This document shows positions 54,946-63,613 of a stretch of DNA of 64,000 nucleotides, piece after piece (within the stretch, counting starts at the first letter, position 1; each line of letters opens with the position of its first letter). The stretch covers positions 245,668 to 309,667 of the forward strand of contig NZ_JAHLZF010000001.1 in the NCBI RefSeq assembly GCF_018967645.1. The letters run 5' to 3'. The notes under the pieces were generated by a model. It saw only the letters and a program-made list of their open reading frames with translations, ran no database searches and had not been told where the DNA came from. This DNA is from Allobacillus halotolerans. GTDB lineage: Bacteria > Bacillota > Bacilli > Bacillales > Alkalibacillaceae. The translations under genes were made by a program, and so were the position numbers.

Positions 54946-55902
54946 TTATTCATCTTCATAAGCTTCGATTATTCGTTGTACGAGTGGGTGTCGAACGACA
55001 TCGGAGCCTTTCAGATAATTGAATGAGATTCCTTTAATGTTTTTGAGTTTTTGTTCAGTTACTTTCAATCCTGAAATGACACCTTTTGGCAGGTCAATTT
55101 GTGAAACATCACCCGTAATCACCATTTTTGAACCGAATCCTAAACGAGTCAAGAACATTTTCATTTGTTCTGGCGTCGTATTTTGAGCCTCATCCAATAT
55201 GACAAAAGCATCATCCAATGTACGGCCTCTCATGTAGGCCAAAGGAGCGATTTCAATCGTACCTCTTTCCATCAATCTGTCCGTATGCTCTACACCAAAT
55301 ATATCGTGCAAGGCATCGTATAGCGGACGTAGATATGGATCTACTTTTTCTTTTAAGTCACCAGGTAAGAAACCAAGGCTTTCTCCCGCTTCAACGGCTG
55401 GACGTGTCAATACCATGCGTTTAACATCGCCATTTCGCAATGCTTTGGCGGCCAATACAACAGCCAAATAGGTCTTTCCTGTTCCGGCCGGCCCTATACC
55501 AAAAACAAGGTCGTTCGCTTTAATGGATTGAACATAATCTCTTTGTCCCAATGTCTTAACGCGAATCGGTTTTCCTTGTTGATTTTTCGTGATTTCATCT
55601 TCAAAGAGCGTTTCGAATTGCTCGATTTTTCCTTGTTTTGCTAATTCAATCCCATAAATGATATCACGCTCAGTCACATTGATGCCTTTTTTGATAATTT
55701 TCATAACAGCCAATAATAGGCTTTTTACTACATTAACATCATCAGAATTCCCAGAGATTTGGATTTGTCCGCCTCTTGTTATAATAGTGACCGGTAAATA
55801 TTCTTCAATTTGTTTTATATTTCGATCATTGGTTCCGAATAAACTCAATGTATTTTGATGCTCTTCCGTGTGTAAGTCAATCGTTTCCTTACTCTCTTGC
55901 AT
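54946..55902 (-). CDS. phoH: PhoH-like ATPase (PhoL/YbeZ)
   Basis: A 318-residue cytosolic ATPase. The first ~95 residues form a small RNA-binding-like domain (ITRGGQIQISGNSDDVNVVK); the ATPase has Walker A FGIGPAGTGKTYLAVVLAAK, LTRPAVEAGESLGFLPGD, Walker B FVILDEAQNTT and the arginine-bearing GSKMVITGDVSQIDLP. It partners YbeY in rRNA metabolism in other bacteria, and ybeY is two genes on. It follows yqfD by only three bases. Confidence 0.95.
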   Translation of the reverse strand: MQESKETIDLHTEEHQNTLSLFGTNDRNIKQIEEYLPVTIITRGGQIQISGNSDDVNVVKSLLLAVMKIIKKGINVTERDIIYGIELAKQGKIEQFETLFEDEITKNQQGKPIRVKTLGQRDYVQSIKANDLVFGIGPAGTGKTYLAVVLAAKALRNGDVKRMVLTRPAVEAGESLGFLPGDLKEKVDPYLRPLYDALHDIFGVEHTDRLMERGTIEIAPLAYMRGRTLDDAFVILDEAQNTTPEQMKMFLTRLGFGSKMVITGDVSQIDLPKGVISGLKVTEQKLKNIKGISFNYLKGSDVVRHPLVQRIIEAYEDE

Positions 55903-55905
55903 ACA

Positions 55906-57063
55906 TCAGTCTCCTTGATCAATGATTTGTTGAGTGGAAATATCCTCGATTACTTTGACAAACATTTCTAGTTTAACTTTATCACTGTCTCGATCTTCGT
56001 GCAAAACTTTTTGGTATTCAAGTTTTACTTGTTGGCCAAGTTCCCGTTTTAATCGCTCTTCAATTAAACTTGGCAAGCGTTCTTCAATATCATATTCTAA
56101 TTCACTGGATTGTTCATCATAATAGTAACGCTTTGTCAGGCTGATTGGCAAAGGCCACTTAAAGAAATAAAACGGTGTCTTTTCTTCATGAACCAACCTT
56201 AACTCATTTTCTTCTTTCCCAATTTGCCGATCTCCTATACGCAAATGATAAGAAGTAACTGGGTCTGGTAGTAGTTTTAATTGCTCTTGTCTTAGGTTGA
56301 TCGTTAATTGAAGATGATACCATACTTCAGCCCATATCTCACCTTTTGATGTTGTTTGGTTCTCTCCTTCTTCATCCAAAAGACCTGATACGAGAACATC
56401 TCCTTTTTTCACAACATCATTCACTTCCACCAAAGGCCTTCCATCTGTCACAAACATGGAATGAACCGTACCCGATTTTTCAGCGACCAAATGGCTCGGT
56501 CTCTCATTTTGTTCCTCTAATTCTTTTTCACTTTCTTCAATCTCTATGTAATAACTCGTTCCTTGTCTTTGAATGCCGACATACGAGATTTCTTCAATCT
56601 TATTCATAATTTCTCTTTCAATTGTTGAGATGTTTTCTGTTTGTTGAATCCAATTCCCCTCCACCAAACCAAGCTCTTGGGTCAAAGCTTGTACTTCATA
56701 GCGAGATTCATCTGTCCCGCCTTTTATCGTCACATTCCAAATCAAATTTGATAAACAAAATATAATGACTACACCGATCAGCATACCGATCATCGCCGGA
56801 ATCCACTTTTTTCGTTGTTGGTAAATTCGTGGAAACCCACTTTTTCTATTGAACCGAATTTTACATTGATACGATTTTCTAAAACGCTTAAGAAGCGCTA
56901 TATCCTTGTATGCAATCTGAAAAGATGCTTTTTCAGAAGACTTTCTACGCAAAGAAGAGATATGGACATTCTCTTGAAGCAATCGATTCATGAATGATTC
57001 GATCTGTTTCCCTTCAACGTCTACAATTACTGTTCCTTTGATTTTACGACCGTATTTATTAAT
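55906..57063 (-). CDS. yqfD: Sporulation protein YqfD, apparent ATT start
   Basis: A 385-residue protein from the ATT at 57063. The first ~90 residues are soluble (KYGRKIKGTVIVDVEGKQIE onward), then one helix (IPAMIGMLIGVVIIFCLSNL), then an extracellular part resembling SpoIVFA/POTRA-like folds. YqfD with YqfC forms a sporulation stage IV membrane complex. The first ATG (56991) would remove 24 residues that match the family's usual start and lacks a ribosome site. The ATT has AAAGGAGAG seven bases upstream, and a TGA stands two codons before it; no ATG, GTG or TTG lies between. Confidence 0.85.
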   Translation of the reverse strand: MNKYGRKIKGTVIVDVEGKQIESFMNRLLQENVHISSLRRKSSEKASFQIAYKDIALLKRFRKSYQCKIRFNRKSGFPRIYQQRKKWIPAMIGMLIGVVIIFCLSNLIWNVTIKGGTDESRYEVQALTQELGLVEGNWIQQTENISTIEREIMNKIEEISYVGIQRQGTSYYIEIEESEKELEEQNERPSHLVAEKSGTVHSMFVTDGRPLVEVNDVVKKGDVLVSGLLDEEGENQTTSKGEIWAEVWYHLQLTINLRQEQLKLLPDPVTSYHLRIGDRQIGKEENELRLVHEEKTPFYFFKWPLPISLTKRYYYDEQSSELEYDIEERLPSLIEERLKRELGQQVKLEYQKVLHEDRDSDKVKLEMFVKVIEDISTQQIIDQGD

Positions 57064-57066
57064 GGT

Positions 57067-57357
57067 TCAACTCTCCTTTCCTGTAGATTTTTGTGTCACG
57101 GACAAAATCGTACCTTCAATGACGATTTCGTTTTTCATCAAACTTTTAATGACTAAGTTTTTACCCTCAACAACTATTTGACCCCCGTTTTGTTCAACAA
57201 TAATTTGTTGATCCTGAAACTGCTTTAAACCTTTATGATTCTCTATATATAAATGAACATGGCCGATTAATGTCATTCGTGGATAATCGTAGATGACATC
57301 ATTGGGGAGCTGAGCTTTTTGTGTTAACCATCGATTTATTCGCTTTAATTTTTTCAT
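57067..57357 (-). CDS. yqfC: Sporulation protein YqfC
   Basis: A 96-residue protein: a basic start (MKKLKRINRWLTQKAQLPND), then PRMTLIGHVHLYIENHKGL and a beta-rich repeat (GGQIVVEGKNLVIKSL ... NEIVIEGTI). This is the YqfC family, made in sporulating cells and paired with YqfD. Its stop codon overlaps the yqfD ribosome site. The start is preceded by GGGGGAAAGTGGG. First gene of the yqfC-yqfD-phoH group. Confidence 0.93.
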   Translation of the reverse strand: MKKLKRINRWLTQKAQLPNDVIYDYPRMTLIGHVHLYIENHKGLKQFQDQQIIVEQNGGQIVVEGKNLVIKSLMKNEIVIEGTILSVTQKSTGKES

Positions 57358-57415
57358 CCCACTTTCCCCCTATCATCTCCAATGTATGAATGAAATGAAT
57401 GAACTATCACTTGCG

Positions 57416-57453
57416 ATTAAAAAAACCCACCTATTCCTTATTGAATAGGTGGG
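57416..57453 (-). terminator. Intrinsic terminator of the nfeD-floA operon
   Basis: On the minus strand ACCCACCTATTC - AATAAG - GAATAGGTGGGT is followed by TTTTTTT, just after the stop of the 57463 gene. Confidence 0.92.
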
Positions 57454-57462
57454 TCGCAAGAG

Positions 57463-57942
57463 TTATGCTTGCCGGTTTCGCCGAGCTGATTTTGGTCGAT
57501 CGAGTACTTCACTCATAATTAAACTTTCAACCAATCGTTTTCTGTTCAAATTCTCTTTTACTGAAATTCGTTTAGAGGTTCCATGATCTTTCGGGACAAT
57601 TGAACCCGCTTTAATTTCATCACTTGCCTCCATACGTTCAGCTGTATCCTCTAGTGATTCTTCTCTTCTTCTCTGTGAATCTTCTAACGCTTGATACCAT
57701 TCATTCGACGAATCGGATTGGACATCTTCGATAGTCGTTTCCACTTCTTGCTTAAATGTTTCAAACCGTTCTCGTACAGTTTGTTTTTCGCTTGCTTCCG
57801 GCTTTGGATTGGGATCTTTCCATGTTGGTCGTTCATCGCGACTTTCTTTTTCATCTTCGTTTTTGAAAAATCCAAACAATCCAGCCAGTAAGGCCATAAT
57901 AATGAAGATATTACTGAAAATCGCGTCTAAAATTCCTTCCAA
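57463..57942 (-). CDS. Membrane-anchored charged protein of the nfeD-floA operon
   Basis: A 159-residue protein with one N-terminal helix (ILDAIFSNIFIIMALLAGLF) and a long hydrophilic cytoplasmic tail with coiled-coil potential (about 55-110: RERFETFKQEVETTIEDVQS). The C-terminus has the pattern NLNRKRLVESLIMSEVLDRP, which I think is conserved in similar operons. It follows floA by 31 bases and shares its terminator, so it likely acts with the flotillin. No named family recognised. Confidence 0.7.
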   Translation of the reverse strand: MEGILDAIFSNIFIIMALLAGLFGFFKNEDEKESRDERPTWKDPNPKPEASEKQTVRERFETFKQEVETTIEDVQSDSSNEWYQALEDSQRRREESLEDTAERMEASDEIKAGSIVPKDHGTSKRISVKENLNRKRLVESLIMSEVLDRPKSARRNRQA

Positions 57943-57973
57943 AAGGATTCACACTCCTTTGGCGAGCAGATTA

Positions 57974-58972
57974 TTATTTCGAATCATTGTCGTGATCGTT
58001 ATCTTCTTTACTGATCTTGCTAATCATATCTCGCATATCTGTATCAGCCATCACGTTTTTATAGTTGACGTAATCCATGACACCCATATTACCGCTACGA
58101 AGTGCTTCAGAAAGTGCTTTTGGAACAAGTGCTTCCGCTTCAACCACTTGTGCTTGCATTTCTTGAACTTTGGCAATGTTCTCTTGTTCTTGAGCAACTG
58201 CCATTGCACGACGTTCTTCTGCTTTCGCTTGAGCAATGTTTTTGTCTGCTTCAGCCTGGTCCGTCTGTAACATTGCACCGATGTTTTTGCCAATATCAAC
58301 ATCTGCAATATCGATGGATAAAATTTCGAAAGCTGTTCCAGCGTCCAAACCTTTGCCTAAAACATTTTTGGAAATTCGATCTGGATTTTCCAATACCTTT
58401 CCGTGGCTCTCTGAAGAACCGATTGTACTAACGACACCTTCACCGACACGTGCGATAACCGTATCTTCTCCGGCACCACCGACTAAGCGGTCAATATTCG
58501 CACGAACAGTTATACGTGCTTTCGCTTTTACTTCAATACCATCCATAGCAACACCAGCGATAAATGGTGTTTCGATCACTTTCGGGTTAACACTCATCTG
58601 AACTGCTTCTAACACGTCACGGCCTGCCAAATCAATCGCAGCACAACGTTCAAAGCTCAATTCAATGTTCGCACGCTGAGCAGCAATTAACGCATTAACG
58701 ACGCGGTCAACGTTACCACCAGCTAAATAGTGACTCTCCAGCTGGTTGGTATTTACATCAAGTCCTGCTTTGTGTGATTTGATCAATGGATTAATGACCA
58801 TTTTAGGGACAACTCGACGTAAGCGCATACCAATCAATGTAAAGATACTGATTCTAACACCTGCAGCTAGGGCGCTAATCCAGAGTGTTACTGGAACGAA
58901 TGTGAATAAAATGACTACGGCAATGATAATCAGTGCCACAAGCAACAAAGGCCATAATTCTTGAAATTCCAT
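57974..58972 (-). CDS. floA: Flotillin-like protein FloA
   Basis: A 332-residue membrane scaffold protein, the usual FloA length. A short hydrophobic hairpin (about 8-45) enters the membrane without crossing fully; the SPFH-like domain has [20 protein letters not shown] and [20 protein letters not shown]; the C-terminal helix is Ala/Glu-rich ([19 protein letters not shown]). It organises functional membrane microdomains that support secretion, sporulation signalling and wall synthesis. It corresponds to yqfA and follows nfeD, the canonical pair. Confidence 0.95.
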   Translation of the reverse strand: MEFQELWPLLLVALIIIAVVILFTFVPVTLWISALAAGVRISIFTLIGMRLRRVVPKMVINPLIKSHKAGLDVNTNQLESHYLAGGNVDRVVNALIAAQRANIELSFERCAAIDLAGRDVLEAVQMSVNPKVIETPFIAGVAMDGIEVKAKARITVRANIDRLVGGAGEDTVIARVGEGVVSTIGSSESHGKVLENPDRISKNVLGKGLDAGTAFEILSIDIADVDIGKNIGAMLQTDQAEADKNIAQAKAEERRAMAVAQEQENIAKVQEMQAQVVEAEALVPKALSEALRSGNMGVMDYVNYKNVMADTDMRDMISKISKEDNDHDNDSK

Positions 58973-58993
58973 AATGTACTTCCTCCTAAATAA

Positions 58994-60325
58994 TTAATCT
59001 TCTTTTTTTATTTCTCTTACCACTAATCGCGAGCCTTCCACTTTGACCACTTTTATAGTTGAGCCCTGGGCAATAAAGGATCCTTCTGAAACAACATCTA
59101 GTCGTTCTTCATCAAATATGGCTGTTCCGGATGGGCGTAGGTAAGTTAGGGCGGTGCCTTCCTTCCCGATTAACTCCATGCGGTTTATGTTGGAAATATA
59201 ACCCTTTTCTGTGGACGTTTGGTCTTTTAAGACAATATGTCGAAAGATTCCTTTATCCGTATCGATCTTTTTGAAAAGGAAAATTGCCAAGATCATTGCA
59301 ACCAACAGAGCAATACCTATACTGAATGCCATATGACCCATATCGGCTCCTGAAGTCAGCATGGCTCCAAGAATCGCTCCCCCACCGACAATACCAAGAA
59401 TACCACTCGGTAAAAATATCTCCAATACAATTAAAACAATACCTGCAATCATGAGAACTAATGACTCATAACCAGCTAATCCCGCTACAAGATGTCCGTA
59501 GAAGAAGAGAAATAAAGCCGCAACACCCATTCCGCCAGCAACACCAAATCCTGGTGAATACAGTTCAACAATCAAACCAATGCTCGCAATCGATAACAGG
59601 ATTGGAACAACAACTGGGTTGGTAATGAACCTCGCTAAATTCTCAGAGAATGTTGGACTTGTTTCTGTGACACTTGGTTTAGAGATTTCCATCTGCTCAA
59701 ATAACTCTTGACGATCAGATGCAATCCCCTCTGCATACTCTACCTCAAGGGCTTCCTGTGCACGTAATGTCAGAAAATCACCTTCACCCGCACGATATTC
59801 AGGCAAATCGATACTCGGGTCTGCCATCGCCTGGGCATACAATGGATCTCTCCCATTTTTCTCGGCTGCAGAAGTCATCGCTGCAATCCATGCAGATTGT
59901 GCTTTTTTGTCAGCTGCATTCCCATCACCAGTAATGACTCCAGAGGCTCCCATTGTTGCTCCAGGTTTAAAATAGATTTCATCGGCTTGCAAAGCTATGT
60001 ATGAACCTGCTGACAAGGCCTCATTAACAATATAAGCTGCGGTTGGTATTTCTGTACTTGATATTAAAGTGGCAATATCTCCAGCTGAGTCTACTCTTCC
60101 GCCTGGTGAATTAATTTCAAATACGATTTGATCGGCAAATGCTTCCTCAGCCTCCTTGATACTACGTTCAAGGAAAGCAACCAATCCCCGCTCGACTTCA
60201 TTTTCAACAGGAATCACATACACGGATGTAGAAGCTTCTGGTTCCTCATTGGCAAAGATTGATGCTTGGTTGATCCATAGGAATGATAAAATGAATATGA
60301 ATACCGCCAAAAGGTTTTTACGCAT
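58994..60325 (-). CDS. yqeZ: NfeD long form: ClpP-like membrane serine protease
   Basis: A 443-residue protein. A signal-like helix (about 5-25) is followed by a ClpP-class domain (about 33-210) with INSPGGRVDSAG, the catalytic serine in NEALSAGSYIA and a lysine downstream. Four to five membrane helices come next (about 230-370), then a C-terminal OB fold (LTYLRPSGTAIFDEERLDVV, VVKVEGSRLVVREI). It works with FloA in microdomains. B. subtilis YqeZ has the same architecture. A purine-rich site precedes the ATG. Confidence 0.92.
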   Translation of the reverse strand: MRKNLLAVFIFILSFLWINQASIFANEEPEASTSVYVIPVENEVERGLVAFLERSIKEAEEAFADQIVFEINSPGGRVDSAGDIATLISSTEIPTAAYIVNEALSAGSYIALQADEIYFKPGATMGASGVITGDGNAADKKAQSAWIAAMTSAAEKNGRDPLYAQAMADPSIDLPEYRAGEGDFLTLRAQEALEVEYAEGIASDRQELFEQMEISKPSVTETSPTFSENLARFITNPVVVPILLSIASIGLIVELYSPGFGVAGGMGVAALFLFFYGHLVAGLAGYESLVLMIAGIVLIVLEIFLPSGILGIVGGGAILGAMLTSGADMGHMAFSIGIALLVAMILAIFLFKKIDTDKGIFRHIVLKDQTSTEKGYISNINRMELIGKEGTALTYLRPSGTAIFDEERLDVVSEGSFIAQGSTIKVVKVEGSRLVVREIKKED

Positions 60326-60573
60326 TCATTTCACTCCCTTCTTCCAGCCTTTTCAGACGGTTAATTACTATTCTACTATATATACGTCCAAGAACAATCA
60401 GAAGTTTCATGATTTACAAAAAATAATACATACCACATACAAAAAGAATTCGAGCTTTTATGTTCCACCATTCTTTTTTGATCGAAAGCCGTATGACTTG
60501 AGCTCTAAATAGCTAGTCGAACGATCCTCTTCATTCCAGTTACCAATACAATAAAGTACTTTCAGGCATAATG

Positions 60574-60628
60574 AAAAACCCAACTTGATGGGTCATGCAT
60601 TACACAATCCCACCAAATTGGGTTTTTA
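60574..60628 (-). terminator. Intrinsic terminator of rpsU-yqeY
   Basis: On the minus strand AAAACCCAATTTGGTGGG pairs with CCCATCAAGTTGGGTTTTT around a ~16-base loop. The rest of the gap 60326-60573 shows no gene. Confidence 0.88.
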
Positions 60629-60633
60629 TCTTT

Positions 60634-61077
60634 TTATTGTAAATGTTTCATTACGAATTGATTGACTTTTGAACCGTCAGCCTTACCTTTAACTTTCGGC
60701 ATGACTGCACTCATTACTTTCCCCATATCTTTTTTGGAAGTAGCTTGTTGTTCATCAATCGTTTCTTGGATGATTTTTTCTAATTCTTCATCAGATAACT
60801 GCTCTGGCATATAAGCTTGAATAATGGCCAACTCGTTTTCAACTTGTTCGGCCAAATCTTCGCGGTTAGCTTTTCGGAATTCATGGAGGGAATCATTTCT
60901 TTGCTTTACTTCACGACTTAAAACTTGCAGCTCTTCTTCTTCAGTCAAGTCAGCCTGTTTTTTGATCGCTTCATTTTGCAAAGATGATTTAACCATTCGA
61001 ATAACAGTTAGTTTTTCTTTTTCTCTGTTTTTCATCGCTGTTTTCATATCAGCGTTTAATTGTTCAAGCATTGACAT
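60634..61077 (-). CDS. yqeY: GatB/YqeY domain protein
   Basis: A 147-residue soluble helical protein with the YqeY domain, related to the tail domain of the amidotransferase subunit GatB, which binds tRNA. Patterns: [36 protein letters not shown] and [20 protein letters not shown]. Its role is unclear, possibly tRNA-linked. It follows rpsU by 18 bases, the conserved rpsU-yqeY operon. Confidence 0.94.
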   Translation of the reverse strand: MSMLEQLNADMKTAMKNREKEKLTVIRMVKSSLQNEAIKKQADLTEEEELQVLSREVKQRNDSLHEFRKANREDLAEQVENELAIIQAYMPEQLSDEELEKIIQETIDEQQATSKKDMGKVMSAVMPKVKGKADGSKVNQFVMKHLQ

Positions 61078-61095
61078 GAACGCTTACACCCTCTT

Positions 61096-61275
61096 TTATT
61101 TTTTACGCTTCCGTGCAGCCTCTGATTTTTTCTTACGTCTTACACTAGGCTTTTCATAATATTCACGCTTACGATACTCAGACAATGTGCCGTTTTTAGA
61201 AACGGATCGTCTAAAGCGTCGAAGAGCATCCTCAATAGTCTCATTCTTTCTAACGCGAGTTGTATTATTAGACAT
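61096..61275 (-). CDS. rpsU: Ribosomal protein S21
   Basis: A 59-residue very basic 30S protein. [20 protein letters not shown] begins it, [20 protein letters not shown] continues, and the tail is [18 protein letters not shown], all typical of S21. The ATG at 61275 is preceded by GGAGGGAGGGTTGAGC; a TTG two codons earlier is not needed. A near-perfect SigA promoter stands upstream. Confidence 0.97.
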   Translation of the reverse strand: MSNNTTRVRKNETIEDALRRFRRSVSKNGTLSEYRKREYYEKPSVRRKKKSEAARKRKK

Positions 61276-61343
61276 GCTCAACCCTCCCTCCAGCTAAACC
61301 AAAAAAGTGAAACAATGCACACAGCTCGTGTACATCTTTGGTT

Positions 61344-61372
61344 ATTATATTAAAAATTCCTTCTCAGGTCAA
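61344..61372 (-). promoter_or_regulatory. SigA promoter of rpsU-yqeY
   Basis: On the minus strand TTGACC (61367-61372) and TATAAT (61344-61349) are 17 bases apart, about 70 bases before the rpsU start. Confidence 0.82.
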
Positions 61373-61438
61373 TGAACACTTTTTAAAACAAGTCATGTAT
61401 TGATCGAACAAGCATAGAATATCACGGGGAGGAACGCT

Positions 61439-62425
61439 ATGTATCTCATGATTTTGATGATCGCTACGTATATTGGAATTTTTTTATTTGGAATATTGCT
61501 CATGCGGATCGGTTTCGAAAACCTAAGTATGCAGTCCATAAAATCCATTCGACCGAACCCTTCGATCTTTGCTGGTTTACTAATGGGTTTTTTGCTGACG
61601 CTTCTCCTGCAAAGCAGTTCTGTCTCGATTGCTTTATTAATCTCGTTTTACGCAGCCTATCGACTGAGTATTCCCTTTGCAATTTGTTTTATCATCGGAG
61701 CAAACATTGGGACAACCTTAACGGCTCAATTATTTGTTTGGAATAATGAACACTTGATGATTGCTAGTTTATTGATCGGTTTCATCTTGTTAATTAGTCA
61801 AAAACGTAACTTTTTCTTCATTGGTTCCATTTTATTTGGAATGGGAATTGTGTTTAGCGCTTTGGGTGGACTTGAACAATTATCGGATCAAATTCCAAAG
61901 AATTCATACATGGCTATCCAAAATGGACAAATCGATCATCCATTTTTCCTGCTATTATTCGGTGCAGCAGTAACAGCCATTATTCAGTCTTCTACTGCTT
62001 TTACAGGAATTCTAATGAGTTTTTCTGGTGGAGGTGGAACCATTCCGTTGTTGGATGTCTATTATTTACTCTTAGGCGCCAATATAGGCACTTGTTTAAC
62101 CGTCATACTGGTTGGTCTAAGCCACAAACCGAAGCTAAGGATTGTTGCGTATATTCACGTTTGGATCAATGTAATCGGCAGTATTGTTTTTTTCCACCCG
62201 GGAATCGGACAAGTCTTCGTTCAGCTTGTCACAACCATTACCAATCATTCCGGTCAACAAATTATTTTATTGGCATTTTTGTATAATCTGGCCCTCGGGT
62301 TACTCATTTTCACTTTACACAAACCTTTTGCACGATTTTTAATGAAATTATATTCACATCAAGCGAATTGGTCTACTTCCATTAAGAAAAGACGTATAAA
62401 AGATCAAAACAGACTTGGACAATAG
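61439..62425 (+). CDS. Na+/phosphate symporter family protein (no PhoU domain)
   Basis: A 328-residue membrane protein with about nine helices. The duplicated motifs LLQSSSVSIALLISF and IIQSSTAFTGILMSF with IIGANIGTTLTAQLF and LLGANIGTCLTVIL mark the PNaS (NptA) family. It ends after the membrane core in a basic tail (KKRRIKDQNR), unlike the longer paralogue at 22383. It occupies the place of yqeW in B. subtilis, divergent from rpsU. GGGGAGGAACGCT precedes the ATG. The transported anion is inferred. Confidence 0.85.
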   Translation: MYLMILMIATYIGIFLFGILLMRIGFENLSMQSIKSIRPNPSIFAGLLMGFLLTLLLQSSSVSIALLISFYAAYRLSIPFAICFIIGANIGTTLTAQLFVWNNEHLMIASLLIGFILLISQKRNFFFIGSILFGMGIVFSALGGLEQLSDQIPKNSYMAIQNGQIDHPFFLLLFGAAVTAIIQSSTAFTGILMSFSGGGGTIPLLDVYYLLLGANIGTCLTVILVGLSHKPKLRIVAYIHVWINVIGSIVFFHPGIGQVFVQLVTTITNHSGQQIILLAFLYNLALGLLIFTLHKPFARFLMKLYSHQANWSTSIKKRRIKDQNRLGQ

Positions 62426-62478
62426 AGAACTAGTGACGCAAAAGCCGAACAGTTAGATAATAAGGAAGCCTGTTAAAC

Positions 62479-62525
62479 AGAAAATCCGAGCGATTTATGA
62501 ACGTCTAAACCGCTCGGATTTTCAT
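62479..62525. terminator. Terminator between the Na/Pi gene and hisC
   Basis: AAAATCCGAGCGATTTA pairs with TAAACCGCTCGGATTTT (one G-T type mismatch). It can work on both strands for the two convergent genes. It is closely similar to the hairpin at 2254-2298. Confidence 0.85.
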
Positions 62526-62552
62526 TTCTTCTATAATTTTTATTCCAGTCTC

Positions 62553-63611
62553 TTAAGACGATATAATCCGTTTAATTTGTTCCACCAATTGTTCCATTTC
62601 AGCATCTGTGCCGATCGAAATGCGGATATATCCATCAATTTTTGATTCGTTGAAATAACGCACATAAATGCCACGTTCTTTTAAACTTTCGTATAAAAAT
62701 TTGGCGTTCATATTCGGTTTCACAAATAGAAAATTTGCCGTTGAATCTATCACTTCAAAATTTAATGAGCGAAGAGCTTCAGAAGTCCATTCTCGTGTCT
62801 GTTTCACTTGATTTATGGTCGTTGAATAGTAAACTTCATCTTTAAAAGCCGCTTCTGCTCCTGCTAATGAGACACGATTAATCGTATACGAATTGAATGA
62901 GTTCTTAATTCTTTCTAATCCTTCGATAAGAACTTCATTACCGATCGCATAGCCTAAACGAATTCCGGCAAGTGCATGTGATTTCGATAGTGTCCGTGTA
63001 ACGAGTAGATTCGGATATAATTCTGTTAGTTTAACGGCTGTTTCGGCCCCGAACTCTACATAAGCCTCATCAACAATTACAACTTGATTTGTATTCTGTT
63101 GAAGGATTCGTTCAATGGCGCCTAAGCGTAGTGCGAGTCCTGTAGGTGCGTTTGGATTCGGGAAGATTACGCCGCCAACCGAATCATATAGGTTTTCAAC
63201 ATCTATTGAAAAGTCAGTATTCAAAGGAACTTTTTGAAAAGGAATATCGTAAAGATTCGCGTAGACCGGGTAAAAACTATACGTTGTTTCTGGAAACTTG
63301 ATCGGTTTATTCGGTTCGAAAAATGCTTGAAAAGCAAACGCCAAAACTTCATCCGATCCGTTTCCGACAAATACGTTCGATGGTGCCACTTTTTCTCGAG
63401 CGGCGATTATATTTTTCAATTCCGTAACGGTAGGACTGGGATAGCGTCTCAAATCACTGTTAATTGCCCGATGCATCGCTTCAAGTGTCATTGGGGAAGG
63501 TGGGTACGGATTTTCGTTCGTATTCAATTTAATGACGTCTGTTTCTGCTGGTTGTTCACCGGGTACGTAAGGCTTCGCTTCTTTGGCCTTTTTGCTCCAA
63601 AATTGACTCAT
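62553..63611 (-). CDS. hisC: Histidinol-phosphate aminotransferase
   Basis: A 352-residue PLP enzyme of histidine synthesis. It starts with KPYVPGEQPAETDVIKLNTN (typical KxxPY...G and NTNENPYPPSP), PLP lysine in TRTLSKSHALAGIRLGYAIG, and VFVGNGSDEVL for phosphate binding. The C-terminus has GIYVRYF...YIRISIGTDAEM, typical of HisC. It is the last gene of a minus-strand operon, two bases after hisIE. An adjacent terminator ends it. Confidence 0.95.
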   Translation of the reverse strand: MSQFWSKKAKEAKPYVPGEQPAETDVIKLNTNENPYPPSPMTLEAMHRAINSDLRRYPSPTVTELKNIIAAREKVAPSNVFVGNGSDEVLAFAFQAFFEPNKPIKFPETTYSFYPVYANLYDIPFQKVPLNTDFSIDVENLYDSVGGVIFPNPNAPTGLALRLGAIERILQQNTNQVVIVDEAYVEFGAETAVKLTELYPNLLVTRTLSKSHALAGIRLGYAIGNEVLIEGLERIKNSFNSYTINRVSLAGAEAAFKDEVYYSTTINQVKQTREWTSEALRSLNFEVIDSTANFLFVKPNMNAKFLYESLKERGIYVRYFNESKIDGYIRISIGTDAEMEQLVEQIKRIISS

Positions 63612-63613
63612 AC

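Noticed and set aside
57809..58270. 153-codon plus-strand frame
   Set aside because: It is antisense to floA and its downstream gene; the sequence is a reverse-strand shadow rich in Phe, Cys and His.
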